Shown: positions 14,893-26,800 of the stretch, piece after piece
Numbering within the stretch: the first letter of the stretch is position 1
How the letters are laid out: every line of letters begins with the position of its first letter
Assembly: GCF_000972845.2 (NCBI RefSeq)
Contig: NC_040028.1
Span: 16,118,871-16,182,870 of the forward strand
Direction of reading: 5' to 3'
DNA: 64,000 nucleotides
Source of the DNA: Larimichthys crocea
Lineage: Eukaryota; Chordata; Actinopteri; Sciaenidae
Notes under the pieces: model-generated
The model's database searches: none
What the model was told of the DNA's origin: nothing
Seen by the model: the letters and a program-made list of their open reading frames with translations, nothing else
Translations under genes and position numbers: made by a program

Positions 14893-14936
14893 GACCTTAC
14901 ATGCACCTTTATGCCACTTACATTGGTCATGGAGGT

Positions 14937-15141
14937 GCTGCAGAGATAAGATGTGGAATTAAATACTGGATCGTGATTGTTTGCGTTTGGGAGGCTGGTC
15001 ACAAATGAAGAAGAGGGAAAAATAAAACATCTCCAGGCTGGGTATTTTTTTCCAAAGCTTGGCCTGTTAGTGGTTAGGACATTAAATGGGATATTCCTAA
15101 GGCAGACTGCTACATTTGCGGCGCAGATACAAAAGCTTATG
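14937..15141. repeat. dispersed repeat family Y, copy 1
   Basis: About 205 bp with clear similarity to 18028-18237, for example CTTGGCCTGTTAGTGGTTA and CAGACTGCTACATTTG. The class is unknown: no terminal inverted repeats or tRNA-like boxes were seen. Confidence 0.8.
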
Positions 15142-18027
15142 TGTGCTGACAAAGTTGAAATCATTTGTACTAGATGGTTTCTCATGTTTGTAGCTTTGCT
15201 CAGTGGTTGCTGCATTAGAGGTTGTTTTCACGATATGAAATATCACTGCCAAATTGATAACATATTTCCCATATTTCTTCTCAGTGATCTGCATATCGGT
15301 ATGCCTGTTGCAGTGTGGAGACTGTAGGGTGAAGCAGCAGGACAAAAATAACAAGAATGAGGCCGCATATTATTGCAATCTGCTGGTTTTCTGAAAACAT
15401 ATCTGAATATTAGGACCAAAGGGACTAAAGATGAAACCAAGACCGCTAAAAGGAAGAAATCTGCCAGCAAAAAACTGAAGGACACATCGAGGAGAAGGTT
15501 CATAAAGAGCGTCTACTGCAGGAAAAGTAGTGTGAAATCTTAAAGGTGCCGATTAAAACCTTTTCTACTTTCATGGGATCACAAGCATATTACCAAAGTG
15601 TTTATGTGTTTGCATTGTAACTCTTAGAACTGTTTCATTTTTGAAGTCACTCTATGATAATTACCTAGGTCGATCCTCTGCTTAATTATTAACTGCTGGC
15701 ACTTTCTTTGATGCATAAAAAAGCATGATTATATGTTTGAGGCTTGATTTAATGCTATGTGTCTTCTGCAGCCTCCAAGCGAGCAGCTCCTCTTGCAATC
15801 AGCGCACAAAGGGGAATTACATGGAATCTTAACAAACCTAGCCTACAGCGCGCCGAGAGCTGTCAGTGTCTCTACGCAAACCGCACAACTTGAATATTTT
15901 CTGGTAATAATCACTGCAAAATACACAGAGGTCAACGGAGAGTTGCCGAAAAGCTGATGTTTACATTATTAGCCTCTACCCTTTGGTCTTGGACATGGAA
16001 CTCATTTCACATGATAGTGCTGTGTCTTATCAGAATGGACATATTTAAACAAGACAAGCCTCGTCCCAATGGAAAAGACATCTCAAAACTTATGATATGT
16101 GACTGCTAAATCACTTGCTGAAAGGTTAAAGCAGTATGTCAGCCGTGAAAAAAAATAAAAACAAAATCAGTTAGAATACCCATGTGTTCATAGCTGTCCC
16201 ATAAAACAAACTTAATAGCAACAAGCTTTTGGAGGGAAAACATCTGGATACTTTAATTCCTGATGTTGCATGGGCGTCACTCTTCCAGCCACATAATTCT
16301 CTGTTTGTTGCGCAACTTTGAAAGGCTGAATAAGAAACTGCCTGTTGAAAACTCTGCCTCTCGGTGGCTGTCCTGAAGTGTGCTGCTGACACAATTTAAA
16401 TAGCAAATCATTCGGCGTCCCGCGTGCCAAAGAACTGACATGTTGAGGTTGACCCAACTTGATCCCCTGTCCCACCCGATACACAGCCTGCATCCCAGCT
16501 GAACTGCTGCGCTGTATCATCTGGACAATCAAGAGGGGAGGAAAGAGGAAAAAAACATTGCTGGCAATGCACTCACTGAAAACCATGGCGTATCTGAGGG
16601 ACAGGACGACCACATGTGCGGGCCACAAACATGCCGTATTTCATGGCCTGCGCGTAACGCTGATCATTCGAACGCAAACATCCAAATGAACAAATTCAAC
16701 AGACAACAATGTGGGCCTTGTTTAAAAAATGAGAAATATTTATCAAATTTATCCCAACTGGAGCATGAGGCAGAGCAGATGGGGTGAATGAAATGAGATT
16801 TTGTGGGCTGTATAAACACAGCTCTGGTGTCTGCTTCAGTGAGCTTGTAGGAAAAAAAACGGAAAGAGGAGAAAAAATATTTCTCAGTATACTGGTCTGA
16901 TAATCTCCAAACATAAATAAATCGATTGAGAAGGCTTGAAATTCAATTAAAAATAAAAGAATCTTAACTAGAAACCACTGCTTCAAACAACCCCCCCCCC
17001 CAAAGAACAGAGAGGAGTGATGCTCCATGAATCTTAATCCAGTCCAACGTTGCACCACACTTGTCTTATCATACCTCTTTGTATATTGAAATTTCACATT
17101 TCGTCCATAAAGTTTTGAACAGCTTTTGTCCATAGAGCTAAGAAGCTTAATGCAATCAATGCTAATCCTTTAATCTTACACTATTTTTTTTAAAATGAAC
17201 TTCATTACCCCCGTCATAACAATGACTCCTATATGTCACTGTTATTGACATTTGGGCCCTGTGCCCAATCTTGCATTCATTAATAGTCTGCTGACTATTG
17301 TGTTGCACATTTTTCCCATTACTGAAATGATGAGCATTGTGTCCATCCATTATTGCCATACGATGCTGTATACTGTCCCTCTCTCCCGCTGGCTTTAGAA
17401 AGACATTTTCAAATACAAAAGGAGGACAAGTGGAATCATAAATCAGCACAAAATAGCTTCTGGTCTCGACTTTTTGAAAACGTTAATGCAGCACATTAAC
17501 TTTAAAGCAACAGTGACGGCGATAATTGTATTTGACTTAAAGGCAAACTCCTTGATTTTGTTATAAAGTTAAATAAAAAAGAAAAAAAGAAAAGAATCAA
17601 CAATAAGCTCAGGGAGTAAATCCTCAAGGCTAAGTAATCACTTAAGATCCATGGCAAGTTATTGACAAGCAGTCGCTGCACGGCAGCATATTAAGTAGTC
17701 CAGAGTTGGTGTATAAAATGACAGAAAATGGACCGAGGCTTTGCAGCGTTTGACTTTAAAGTGGTTTGTACAATACGCCTTAATGAGCTCCGCTGGGTCC
17801 TATTTTTTTTTTTATCCTCTGCAGAGATTCGTATATCAATCTCGACCTTGAAACACCGGGGCCAGGCCTCTCTTGTTTCTGGACATTCAGCCTCATTTCG
17901 GTTGTGACCTTCCTCTGTCCTCCCTGCAGCAGCTGCTCCTGATGCCAGTGAGTGGACTCAGACAGGATGGACCCCCTGATGGGAGCAGTTGCAGCTCTCT
18001 GCCAAAGGATCAAATTACATCCATCAG

Positions 18028-18237
18028 TGCTGCAAAGATAAGATGTGAAATTAAATATTGGATCATGGTTGTTTGCTTTTTTTGGGAGGCTAGTCACAAA
18101 AATGAAGAAAAAAAAAAAAAAAGCATCTCCAGGCTGTTTTTTCCTCCCAAAGCTTGGCCTGTTAGTGGTTAAGACATTAAACGGGACAGTCTTAAGGCAG
18201 ACTGCTACATTTGTGGTGCAGATACAAAAAGCTTATG
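18028..18237. repeat. dispersed repeat family Y, copy 2
   Basis: Second copy of the repeat at 14937, in the same orientation about 3.1 kb away, differing by point changes and a longer A tract. Confidence 0.8.
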
Positions 18238-19582
18238 CAAACTGCAGTGATTTTTGTGTAAAAACAAATCCAGACATCCTGTTCTGTCTCTTTGGTCTCA
18301 TCAGAACGGGACCGCGTGGTGGCCAAATGCAACTCAGGGCTCACACAGCTGTGCGGAGACAGATATGGCCTAGAAAGTGTAACCACAAATCTTTATGTTG
18401 AGGATTGTTTAACAAGGGGGGAGTTTATTATCAGGTCCAGGACGTTTATTGTTAAAGCATAACCCAAAGTCAAATGAATCACTCTAAAACACACTTTTGT
18501 AATTTATTATTGATATAAGATTGTACTGTCGTATCCTCAAATATCATGATTTTTACAATCTATCTGTGATCTGTAGCAGATTTTTAACGGTATCCATTCC
18601 CTGCAGAGCTGCACACTTCCAGCACCTTAAGAGTTCATCTAATGGCAAATGTAACTGTTATAGTCTCAGCTCTTTTATTGTTATTCACATGAAGCAAGGG
18701 TTACTGTTGATAAAAAAAAGAAAATGTACTCGAGGCCTTTTAGAACAAAAACCTGATTATCCATAACACATGAAAACACGGTGGGAAAAGGAGTGTAATA
18801 GGACTGAACTTTAACTAATAGCTGTTCAATTCGTAATGAGTCATTAGAACCAGCTGTAAAGTGCATTAGGATTAGAGCGAGAAAAACAGGAGGTTTCCTG
18901 GTCTTATGCTGCTCTCTTGTGGCCAGTTCAGGTAATTCTGTCATTGTCTTGTTTTTTAAAAATATACCAATAATGAAGTAACCATTGGATTTTAACTTCA
19001 TGCTTCATGATCGCTGAATGAACTCCTCTGAGAGTTTAAATTTAGATTACTACTTGGCACCAGACGCCACACCTCCTTAAAGGAAACGCAGCACGCTGAC
19101 TCTCACATTCATTTTCTACAGTTAAGAAAATCTATTTTAATCTGTAAACTGTGGCCGCTTTTAAAGAGTGCAGATACAAATCTATGATAAAGACGTCATT
19201 ACGTAATGCTCATAAAAAAGCAGCGTCAACAACAATATCGATGGGCAGATACTGTATTACTACTACTGCATATCATTGTAATGTTCAGCACCCATCCTGT
19301 TTTAACCTGAACACAAGATACCGATAACTGCACATGCTGAGCTACTGTATATCACAATACACAAACTTATATTTTTTAGATTTGATTAGTTTGTTTCAGG
19401 TCAAATAACAGAACTGATTCTTCCATTTTTCTACGTTTATCTACAGTTTACAAACAGCTGACCGATCCACAGAGACTAAGGCCACTGATGAAATCAAACA
19501 TTACAACAATAAATATATTTATATGTATCAGACAGGACAGGCTTATATTGGTTTTCATCATTCTCCATTAAACTGATCACAG

Positions 19583-20254
19583 TTTATTAGGCAACTAGGA
19601 AAACGTGGATAATTGTTCTTCATTAAATTACAAAGTACTGTAAATTAACAACATAATAATCGTAATAGATATCCCTGTAAATAACACTGCTTAGCTGTGG
19701 CTGTGTACAAGCAGAAAATGAATGCTGAAATGTGACAGTTCATTTAAATCTTGCAACACTAAATATAGTGTAATAACTCTTACTTAAAACATATCCTCCA
19801 GTTTTGTTGTTGAAATATGGAGGCCAAGTAGATTCGAATTGGAGACTAGTAGCCTCGGTACATATCATGGCACTACAGCGATGTTAAAGCAAAACATAAA
19901 CTGGGTTTATATTTTTACATTCATGGCTTCAAATTAAGCTTCATATCATTCAAGTCTAATTATGACAGTCAAGTCTAAACACAAGGTTTTGACGGCTGCG
20001 TCGCACATTATTAATTTAGTCTGTTGTGTCTGACAACGCATAAAAAATAAACTACAAAAATAAAAAATGTATCAGTCATTTTATATGATGCAAAAAACAG
20101 ATATATATACAGTTAAAGACACAATAAGACATATTTAAGAAACATTCAGTGTAAAGTTCCATCAGTCTCTCAATGAGGAACATTAACTCGTGCTGCAGAC
20201 AGACAGTGTTTCATCGACTGATGACCAGAGAGTGAATCACAGTCAGGCGGTGCA
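19583..20254 (-). other. arhgap6: probable arhgap6 3' UTR and poly(A) signal
   Basis: Downstream of the arhgap6 stop there is AT-rich sequence without a coding signal. On the minus strand AATAAA occurs at 19588-19583, the first clear canonical signal after the stop, which would give a 3' UTR near 670 nt. Transcript evidence would be needed to fix the end. Confidence 0.35.
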
Positions 20255-20823
20255 TCACACCAGAGTTTCAGGCAGGGTGTCTGTGTTTTCCTTTGGCATT
20301 ATCTGCCATATATGCCACCTCTCCGCCCGCGAGTCCGGAGCACCACCGGGGCTCTTTGCTTGTGCAGGCCCAGAGGCGTTTGCAGTATCTGCAGACTGGG
20401 AGGCTGGGCCTTGCAGGGACTGCTGTGGAGTGTGGGAGCCAGGCTGACATGTGAAGAGGGAGGGTGTGGAGTGAGAAATATGGGTGTCCCTCAGCTGTCC
20501 AGAGTAGTGAAGGGGAGACGAATTATTCATTCCGACCTTAAGTAATAGACATGCAGCGTGTCCTGTCCTTCCTGCTAAGTCGTCCGAGCTAACAGCTGCT
20601 GATTGGCCACTCAACGCCTGATGCAATGATGCCTGCGACTGTGTCTGTCCTCTCTGGTCGTGAGGACCACTGCTGCTGCGAGTCACCGGGAGGTGTGGCC
20701 TGATTTCCAGCGTGCCCAATGAGGTTTGTGTTGGTCTGATGGGCAGCTCGCTGTTACCTTGGTGACTGCTCAGCCCCTCTGATGATCCATATGACTCACA
20801 TTCCGACACGTCTCCATGGGAGC
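20255..20823 (-). CDS. arhgap6: arhgap6 exon 13 (C-terminal coding exon)
   Basis: The acceptor is ACTTTCTCCCAG and the stop is TGA at 20257-20255. The exon encodes a Ser/Gln/His-rich, poorly conserved tail beginning [20 protein letters not shown]. It ends [16 protein letters not shown] followed by TLPETLV, closely matching human [23 protein letters not shown]. The last four residues, ETLV, fit a class I PDZ ligand. Confidence 0.96.
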
Positions 20824-23800
20824 CTGGGAGAAAGTGCTCATTAACATCCAGCATCCAGCATTCATTATATATATATATATATCTCAAGACCATCTGCAAC
20901 AACATGTGCAAAGGCTTTCCATACCGGTGATGTGATAGCCAGTGAAATCCTTGTTGAACAGCTCATTCCAGGTGTCCCAGAAATCATCAGTGGAGGCCTC
21001 TAACAGGAGCAAAAGCAACAAGAGGATTACTTTAGTTTATTATATCAATATAATAAAAGTTAATGCTCAATACTAAGGCAAACTTCTGTTCAGATCTGCT
21101 TTAAAAAAAGATAAATGACTACTGTAGTTATGGGTGGATATTGACAACTGGTACCAGTACCTAAATATCGATAAGCTCCTGGACAAATGATACTTGCTAT
21201 CTGTATTTATGAAATATTACAAACTACTTTTTGTGCCAAAGTGTTACTTGAATGAATCTTTTCATTTTTTCATGCCACGTCTTTATTTCTTGTCCAAAAT
21301 CATGGCAAATAGTATTAATAAGAATCTGTATCAATAACGATACACATCTGAATATGAAGCTAAAAACAGCAGCAGGTTAGTCCAGCAGTACTTATCGTAC
21401 AGACATGAGAGAGGCATAAAACTTCTCATCTAAATGTCAACAAGAAAATGTCAAACTATTCCTTTAAATTCTGTGATCATGTATTACTAAGAAATGAATT
21501 TAGTTCACCTTTGTCTGTAGACAGCGTAGGAGAGGTGCTGCCAGAGCCGTCTTGGCTACTGAGTCTGTGCTGCCGAGAAAGTCTGGGGATCCCGTTAGAG
21601 AGTGGACTGCTGTCCTCTGGGTATTTACACAGCAGTCGATCTGACAGCACAGGGGAGTTGTTGTCGTAGGGAGACACCTCTCCGCTAGACGCTTTGATGG
21701 AGTCGTTGGATAATCGCCTTTCAGTCAGAGAGAAGGACTCTTCTGCTCTAAGAAGAGCTGGCTCTCTGCAGAAAGCAAGAAGACATAATAAATATCGTAA
21801 ACACAATAAATATCCCCCAAGAGAGTAATCATGAGACATGATGCATTCTTTATATCGATCATGTGGAGGCAGAAGGGCAGCGAACACACACATACAAGAA
21901 CAATATGACAAAAGGAAGACACTCACGAGTGTTGGGAAGCCTTCCTCCGCAGTAAGTAATCCACGACATCAGGATCAGTTTCTAGTAAAGTCATCAGCAC
22001 CTCGTTCTGCAGGTCTGCAGAGACCTGTGAGGATCAGAAGAGACAACATAAAACTGTATTCTTTGTTACCTTCATTTCCTTCTGCCTTAATAAGAAGAGT
22101 AAGACTTATAACAGCCCTTTCTTAAAGCCTTTTATAGGATGTTTATGAACTCTTAAATGTAAATGACTGGCTTTTATCGTTCGACTCTTTTTAACTTTAT
22201 TGTATCCCCCAAATGTTCTGTGTGTTGTTTTCATCTGTGCTGTTTCATCTCCTGTAAAGCACCTTGAAACCTTAAATTACTGTCGCCTACATAGATATAT
22301 CTAATCTTTTTTTTTTTTAAAAAAGGTTTAACACATAGGAAACTGCATTTACATAATGTCAGTGTTGAAAAGCAGAAAACATAATGTAGAGAAGGACCCT
22401 GTCCTTATTTCCAATCATTGTCTATAAACACTTATTAGCCTCTCCAGTGCGGCCTCTCGTTTGCCGTGCACTAAAATGAGTTTTACAAAGGTTCAGGAGA
22501 GTAAAACAAACTGCACAGATTTCTCTGTGTTACTGTGATTCTACTTTGTTTTATAAGTGACTGTAAAAGCTTATTCCTTCTCAAAAAAACAGCCAATGTT
22601 TACATTTTATTACTGGTTCCACTCCATTAAGCTTAAGGAGTCCTCGTAAACACTTTTTTTTTTCTTGCCAAAGGAAGACCTCAGCTTGTTTGATTAAACC
22701 CAGTCATTAACGGTTTGCAGTGAGGGCGGCTTACCGTAAACAGTGCATCGTATGTATCGATCATCCTTTGGACCACGCTGATGATGGTTGTGCTCTCCTC
22801 TGCGCGGGCAAAACTCTGGACTGCAAACTCTTTGTCTGAGTTTTTTAGCTTGTGTAAGAGGTTCGGTCCAAAGATGGTGGCTAAATTGAGTGATGTCATC
22901 TTGTTTCCTGTGATCTAAACAGAATGGCAGACAGAATTTATTCGTCCGGACATACACACAGTCATTTTCGCAACCCTATCTACATGGTAGAACAGCAGTA
23001 AGATGTCTTAAATAAATGAAAGTTTATTTTCATTTTTAACCAACAATCTTCCAAGTTAAAACAAGATTTATCTTGTTCCACAGCTTTGAGAGTAAACCAC
23101 ATCGCAGACAAATTGTCTTTGATAACACAAATTTGACCCCTGCAATTACAAGAAATGTTTTCTAGATTGAAATGATTTAACTAATTTAGCTGATTTTTAC
23201 AAAGTTAAAAATGGAACCAATTTCCCCTTATCATCTTTCAACACACAGAAATGAAAACTTTTAGTCTCCTAGAGTAATTATCGCATTAAAGGGTCTTTTG
23301 CTGTAGACAAACTCTCCTTGGCACCTAGGAAATGTTGGGAATGTGCGCCTTACACAGCCCTGCCACCATCAATAAGGCTGACTGGCTCCTTTTTGTTCAA
23401 AGAGGCCAAGCTGAACGTTACAGTATGTATGGCTCTAGGTTTTATATCTGTGGGAAACAATTAATCTCCATTTGTTAAGATTAATGGGGGAAAAAATTGA
23501 CCAGTACAACAAAAAGGCTGTTTGGGCCCCATGTTGAACAGCAAAAATCACAAAGGCTGGAGTCTGTTCACAAGGACAATGAGTTCATTAAGTGTGTGTT
23601 TATAGACACTGACGGTGTGATGATTAATTAATCTTGCATGTTTCAACAAGGTATTCCAATCCCAGTGGTGAATGACAGATGACTGACAGTGGCTTCATGG
23701 AGTAGTGTCTGTTGAGAACACTTCCCGCTAGAGCACAATTCCCTCACACTCGTTGTTTACAATGAATAAACTATGCGAATAAATAATGACGAAGCTCTAA

Positions 23801-26800
23801 TGACGTTTGTGATGTTTTTGTGGTTTTTGTGCAGCTGGGTGATTCGTGTTGGTTGTGCATCATTTAATCAAGATACCCACAATGGATCATCGTGCATAAT
23901 TCATTGTGTTTTGGCACTTCAAATTAGAGGCTGCAGATGTAACAAACATCTGTCTCGCTGCCCTCTGATGGCTGCTCGGATTCATCACGATCGCACTGAA
24001 CTTGTAAACAGATTATTTATGTTATTCAGAATTATTCTGTGATGGTTGCTCATTTCTGTTGCATATTTTTTTGGTGCTTGCTGGTGGAAGTTTTAAAACT
24101 GCCAAGAGAACTGGTCCACATGTATCAACAGGCTTGACATGTGTATGTAAATCTCATCTTGCACGAGTTTCACAGAGGTTTGTACTGTTTGTTTACCTCC
24201 TGCCCCTCACTGTCCAGGCTGTCTTCGGCATGTGCAGCCACCGTGGACAACAAGCAGAGGATGCGCTGCAGCGTGTCGCTGTTACAGGGAGGAAGCAGGA
24301 ATACCAGGAGCTGGAGGGCGCTCTCTTGGTCTGAATAATCCAGCACTGCAGAGAAAAAAAAAAGGCCAGAACAATGACGTGAATTGAAAACACCACACGA
24401 GTGAAGATTTTAACCAAAAGCATGCTGACTTCTTGTTAATTGTTTTATTTACGCATATACTCCTCACACATTGCGTTGATGAAGGCAGTGTAAAGTTCTC
24501 TTGTCAGCAGCGGGTCAGGCATGTCTCTGAGGAACTCTTTCAGCAATGCGGCTACATCATGGATGCAGTGTTCCTCGTCCAAATGTACCTCCCATCCCTG
24601 GTCAAACTCCTCGCGAAGCTGCGTGAAATATTGTGACAGTGTTACAGCAAAAAAAGCTGCTGAAGTTTACTGAAGTGTGTTGAAGTTAAAGCTGAAATCG
24701 TACCTGTCGCACTCTCTTCTTAGAACTGCCAATACGGAAAATTCCAACCGTCTGCAGGCCTGTGGGCAAAAGACGTATGATTCACAAGGTTACGATCACG
24801 CAGCATGTTCTGACTGAATCCACATATGCAGAGCAATTCCATAACATATAACATGTGATCATGTGTACCGTGTTTTTCTAGGTGCTGGCAGCAGAGATCC
24901 ACTACTCTCGGCACCTGTCTGTAAATGGGGTTGAGGCTGAGCTTTTTGTCATGGCGCTTCTTCCTGTTGCCAGCTGCCTCTACTGGCAGAGACAGCTGGA
25001 GGGCCTCCAAGAGCCGAGACTGGTTATCATCAAGGTCAGTGATGCAATCCACAGATACTCCGCCCTGTCAAGCAGATGGGTGACAACTGTGCTGTGAGTG
25101 ATAAAATGTGCCTCCATCATCCGCTCGCTGAGCGAACATCCAAAAAAAAAAAAAAAAAAGGTCACATATTCCCAGAGAAATCTAGTGTGCGAGTGTAATC
25201 AGACAGATTCCCTGTCGCTCCACGAGAGCAGGCTTATCGTCAGGACAAAGCTTACCCTCCTGCGTGTCCGGGGGGCTGCGTCCAGTGTGCTGGGCAGAGG
25301 TGATTCATTAGGGGTCTCAGAAGTGGAGCTAAGGGACGAGTTGCTGCTGGAGAGCTCCTTGTTGGCCCTTTTGAAGCTGGAGGTGAGGTGGAGGAAGGAT
25401 AGCATCAATTCAGTGGGGTCGCTGTGGCCCTCCCGTGGGGGATCGTGCCGCTGCTTAAGTGCGCGGTCGTTGGATATGACCTGCGACAGCGGTATGCCAA
25501 ACGCCTGGGGTGTAGTCTCTGTGTGAGGGGAAAAGGGCAAGACAGAGGGACTTAAAGTTCACCTTCTTGGCCTCAAGTCAACTTGGTAATGCTGAATTAC
25601 TCTTAATCATATCAGCACATTTTACATTCTACCCTCTGGAAGTGTGTTAAAACTCAGTTTGTATTCGGTCTTTATATTCTTTTTAATAAAACGCTGCTCT
25701 AAATAAAATATGCCATGAGAAATGCTAAGAACAGTGCTCTGCAGTGCACGCTCAATATTCACAGTCAGAGAGCACATACTTTCTGAAGTGCCTTTGTAAA
25801 CAAAAGGGGGGAAAAGAGGAAAGAGGAGGGGTGGCCATGCCTGAGGATAGGCTGTAATGAATGAGCCACCACTTAAGATTGTTTTTGTTATTTCCCTCGA
25901 CTGCCTGTCTGACAGAGAACATCACTTTCCTGCCAGATTGTTGCAGCGGGCGCGGCAGTCGAAGATCACATCTCCCTCCGAGACTTCTTTACTGTACTGT
26001 GAGATTCTGATCACTCAGTGCTCCACACGTATAAACAGCTGAGAATGTCTGCTTCAGTGAGCCTATACAGCTTTAACCAAAAGGATCAAGGAGTATCCCT
26101 TCAGAGTGTCAGAGGCCGACTAGACTAGAAACTAGAGGAGGAACTGAAGTCTGACAGGAATCGGAGGCAACAGCAAACAAAAAACACAACTGTTTATCTT
26201 CCCGGATTTGGAAAGAATAACAATAAGATCAGTGCGTGTGTTAGAAATTCTCATCTAGAGACAATTTACGAAGGAGAGTGCCACACTACACCCGCCGCAG
26301 CATTGAGTATATCTAGCACACCCCACATTACCTTTGTCTTTACTCTTCTCTTTAGATAATGAATCCAACTTCCGCCTGAGTGACTTCTTCTTGTGGCCAT
26401 CTGAAAAAAGAGGCAGAGGTGTTAAACAGTGAAATAAAGAACCCTAATTAATATGCTGCCGCTCTCGGGTGCTCCACTTGATATTCTTGGGCACATTTCC
26501 TAAATGCTTACACGTTTCATAAGAACTAACAAACGTGTCAAGACAAAGGATGAGGAGTTTTTGTGAAAACACATTTCTAACAATAATTTGCTTAGTTTGC
26601 ATCAAAACAAGGAAAATGATTCACTTTCTGACGTTTTGCTGAGCTGTTTCTGAAGACGTGCTGTGACAAGCTTCAGCGAGAGATAGAAAAGCAACTTGGT
26701 GAATAAACAAGTCGACCATATAGGTGTGTGTGTGTGTGTTTTAATACATTTAGGGATGGCGATTTGGCAACTCAGGTCACGATCTCGAAGCAGTCTCCTG

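Larger units (their letters stand above)
1..19582. other. region downstream of arhgap6 with no recognised gene
   Basis: I found no exon series, RNA gene or conserved protein motif on either strand. It holds a 41 bp tandem duplication at 2776, two copies of an inverted-repeat family (1133, 14572), two copies of another dispersed repeat (14937, 18028), CA tracts at 7043 and 10897, CAG at 2097 and scattered homopolymers. Stretches such as 8990-9420 look like conserved noncoding DNA but cannot be tested here. Confidence 0.7.

Noticed and set aside
20312..20545. Plus-strand open frames over 20190-20545
   Set aside because: They are antisense shadows of arhgap6 exon 13.
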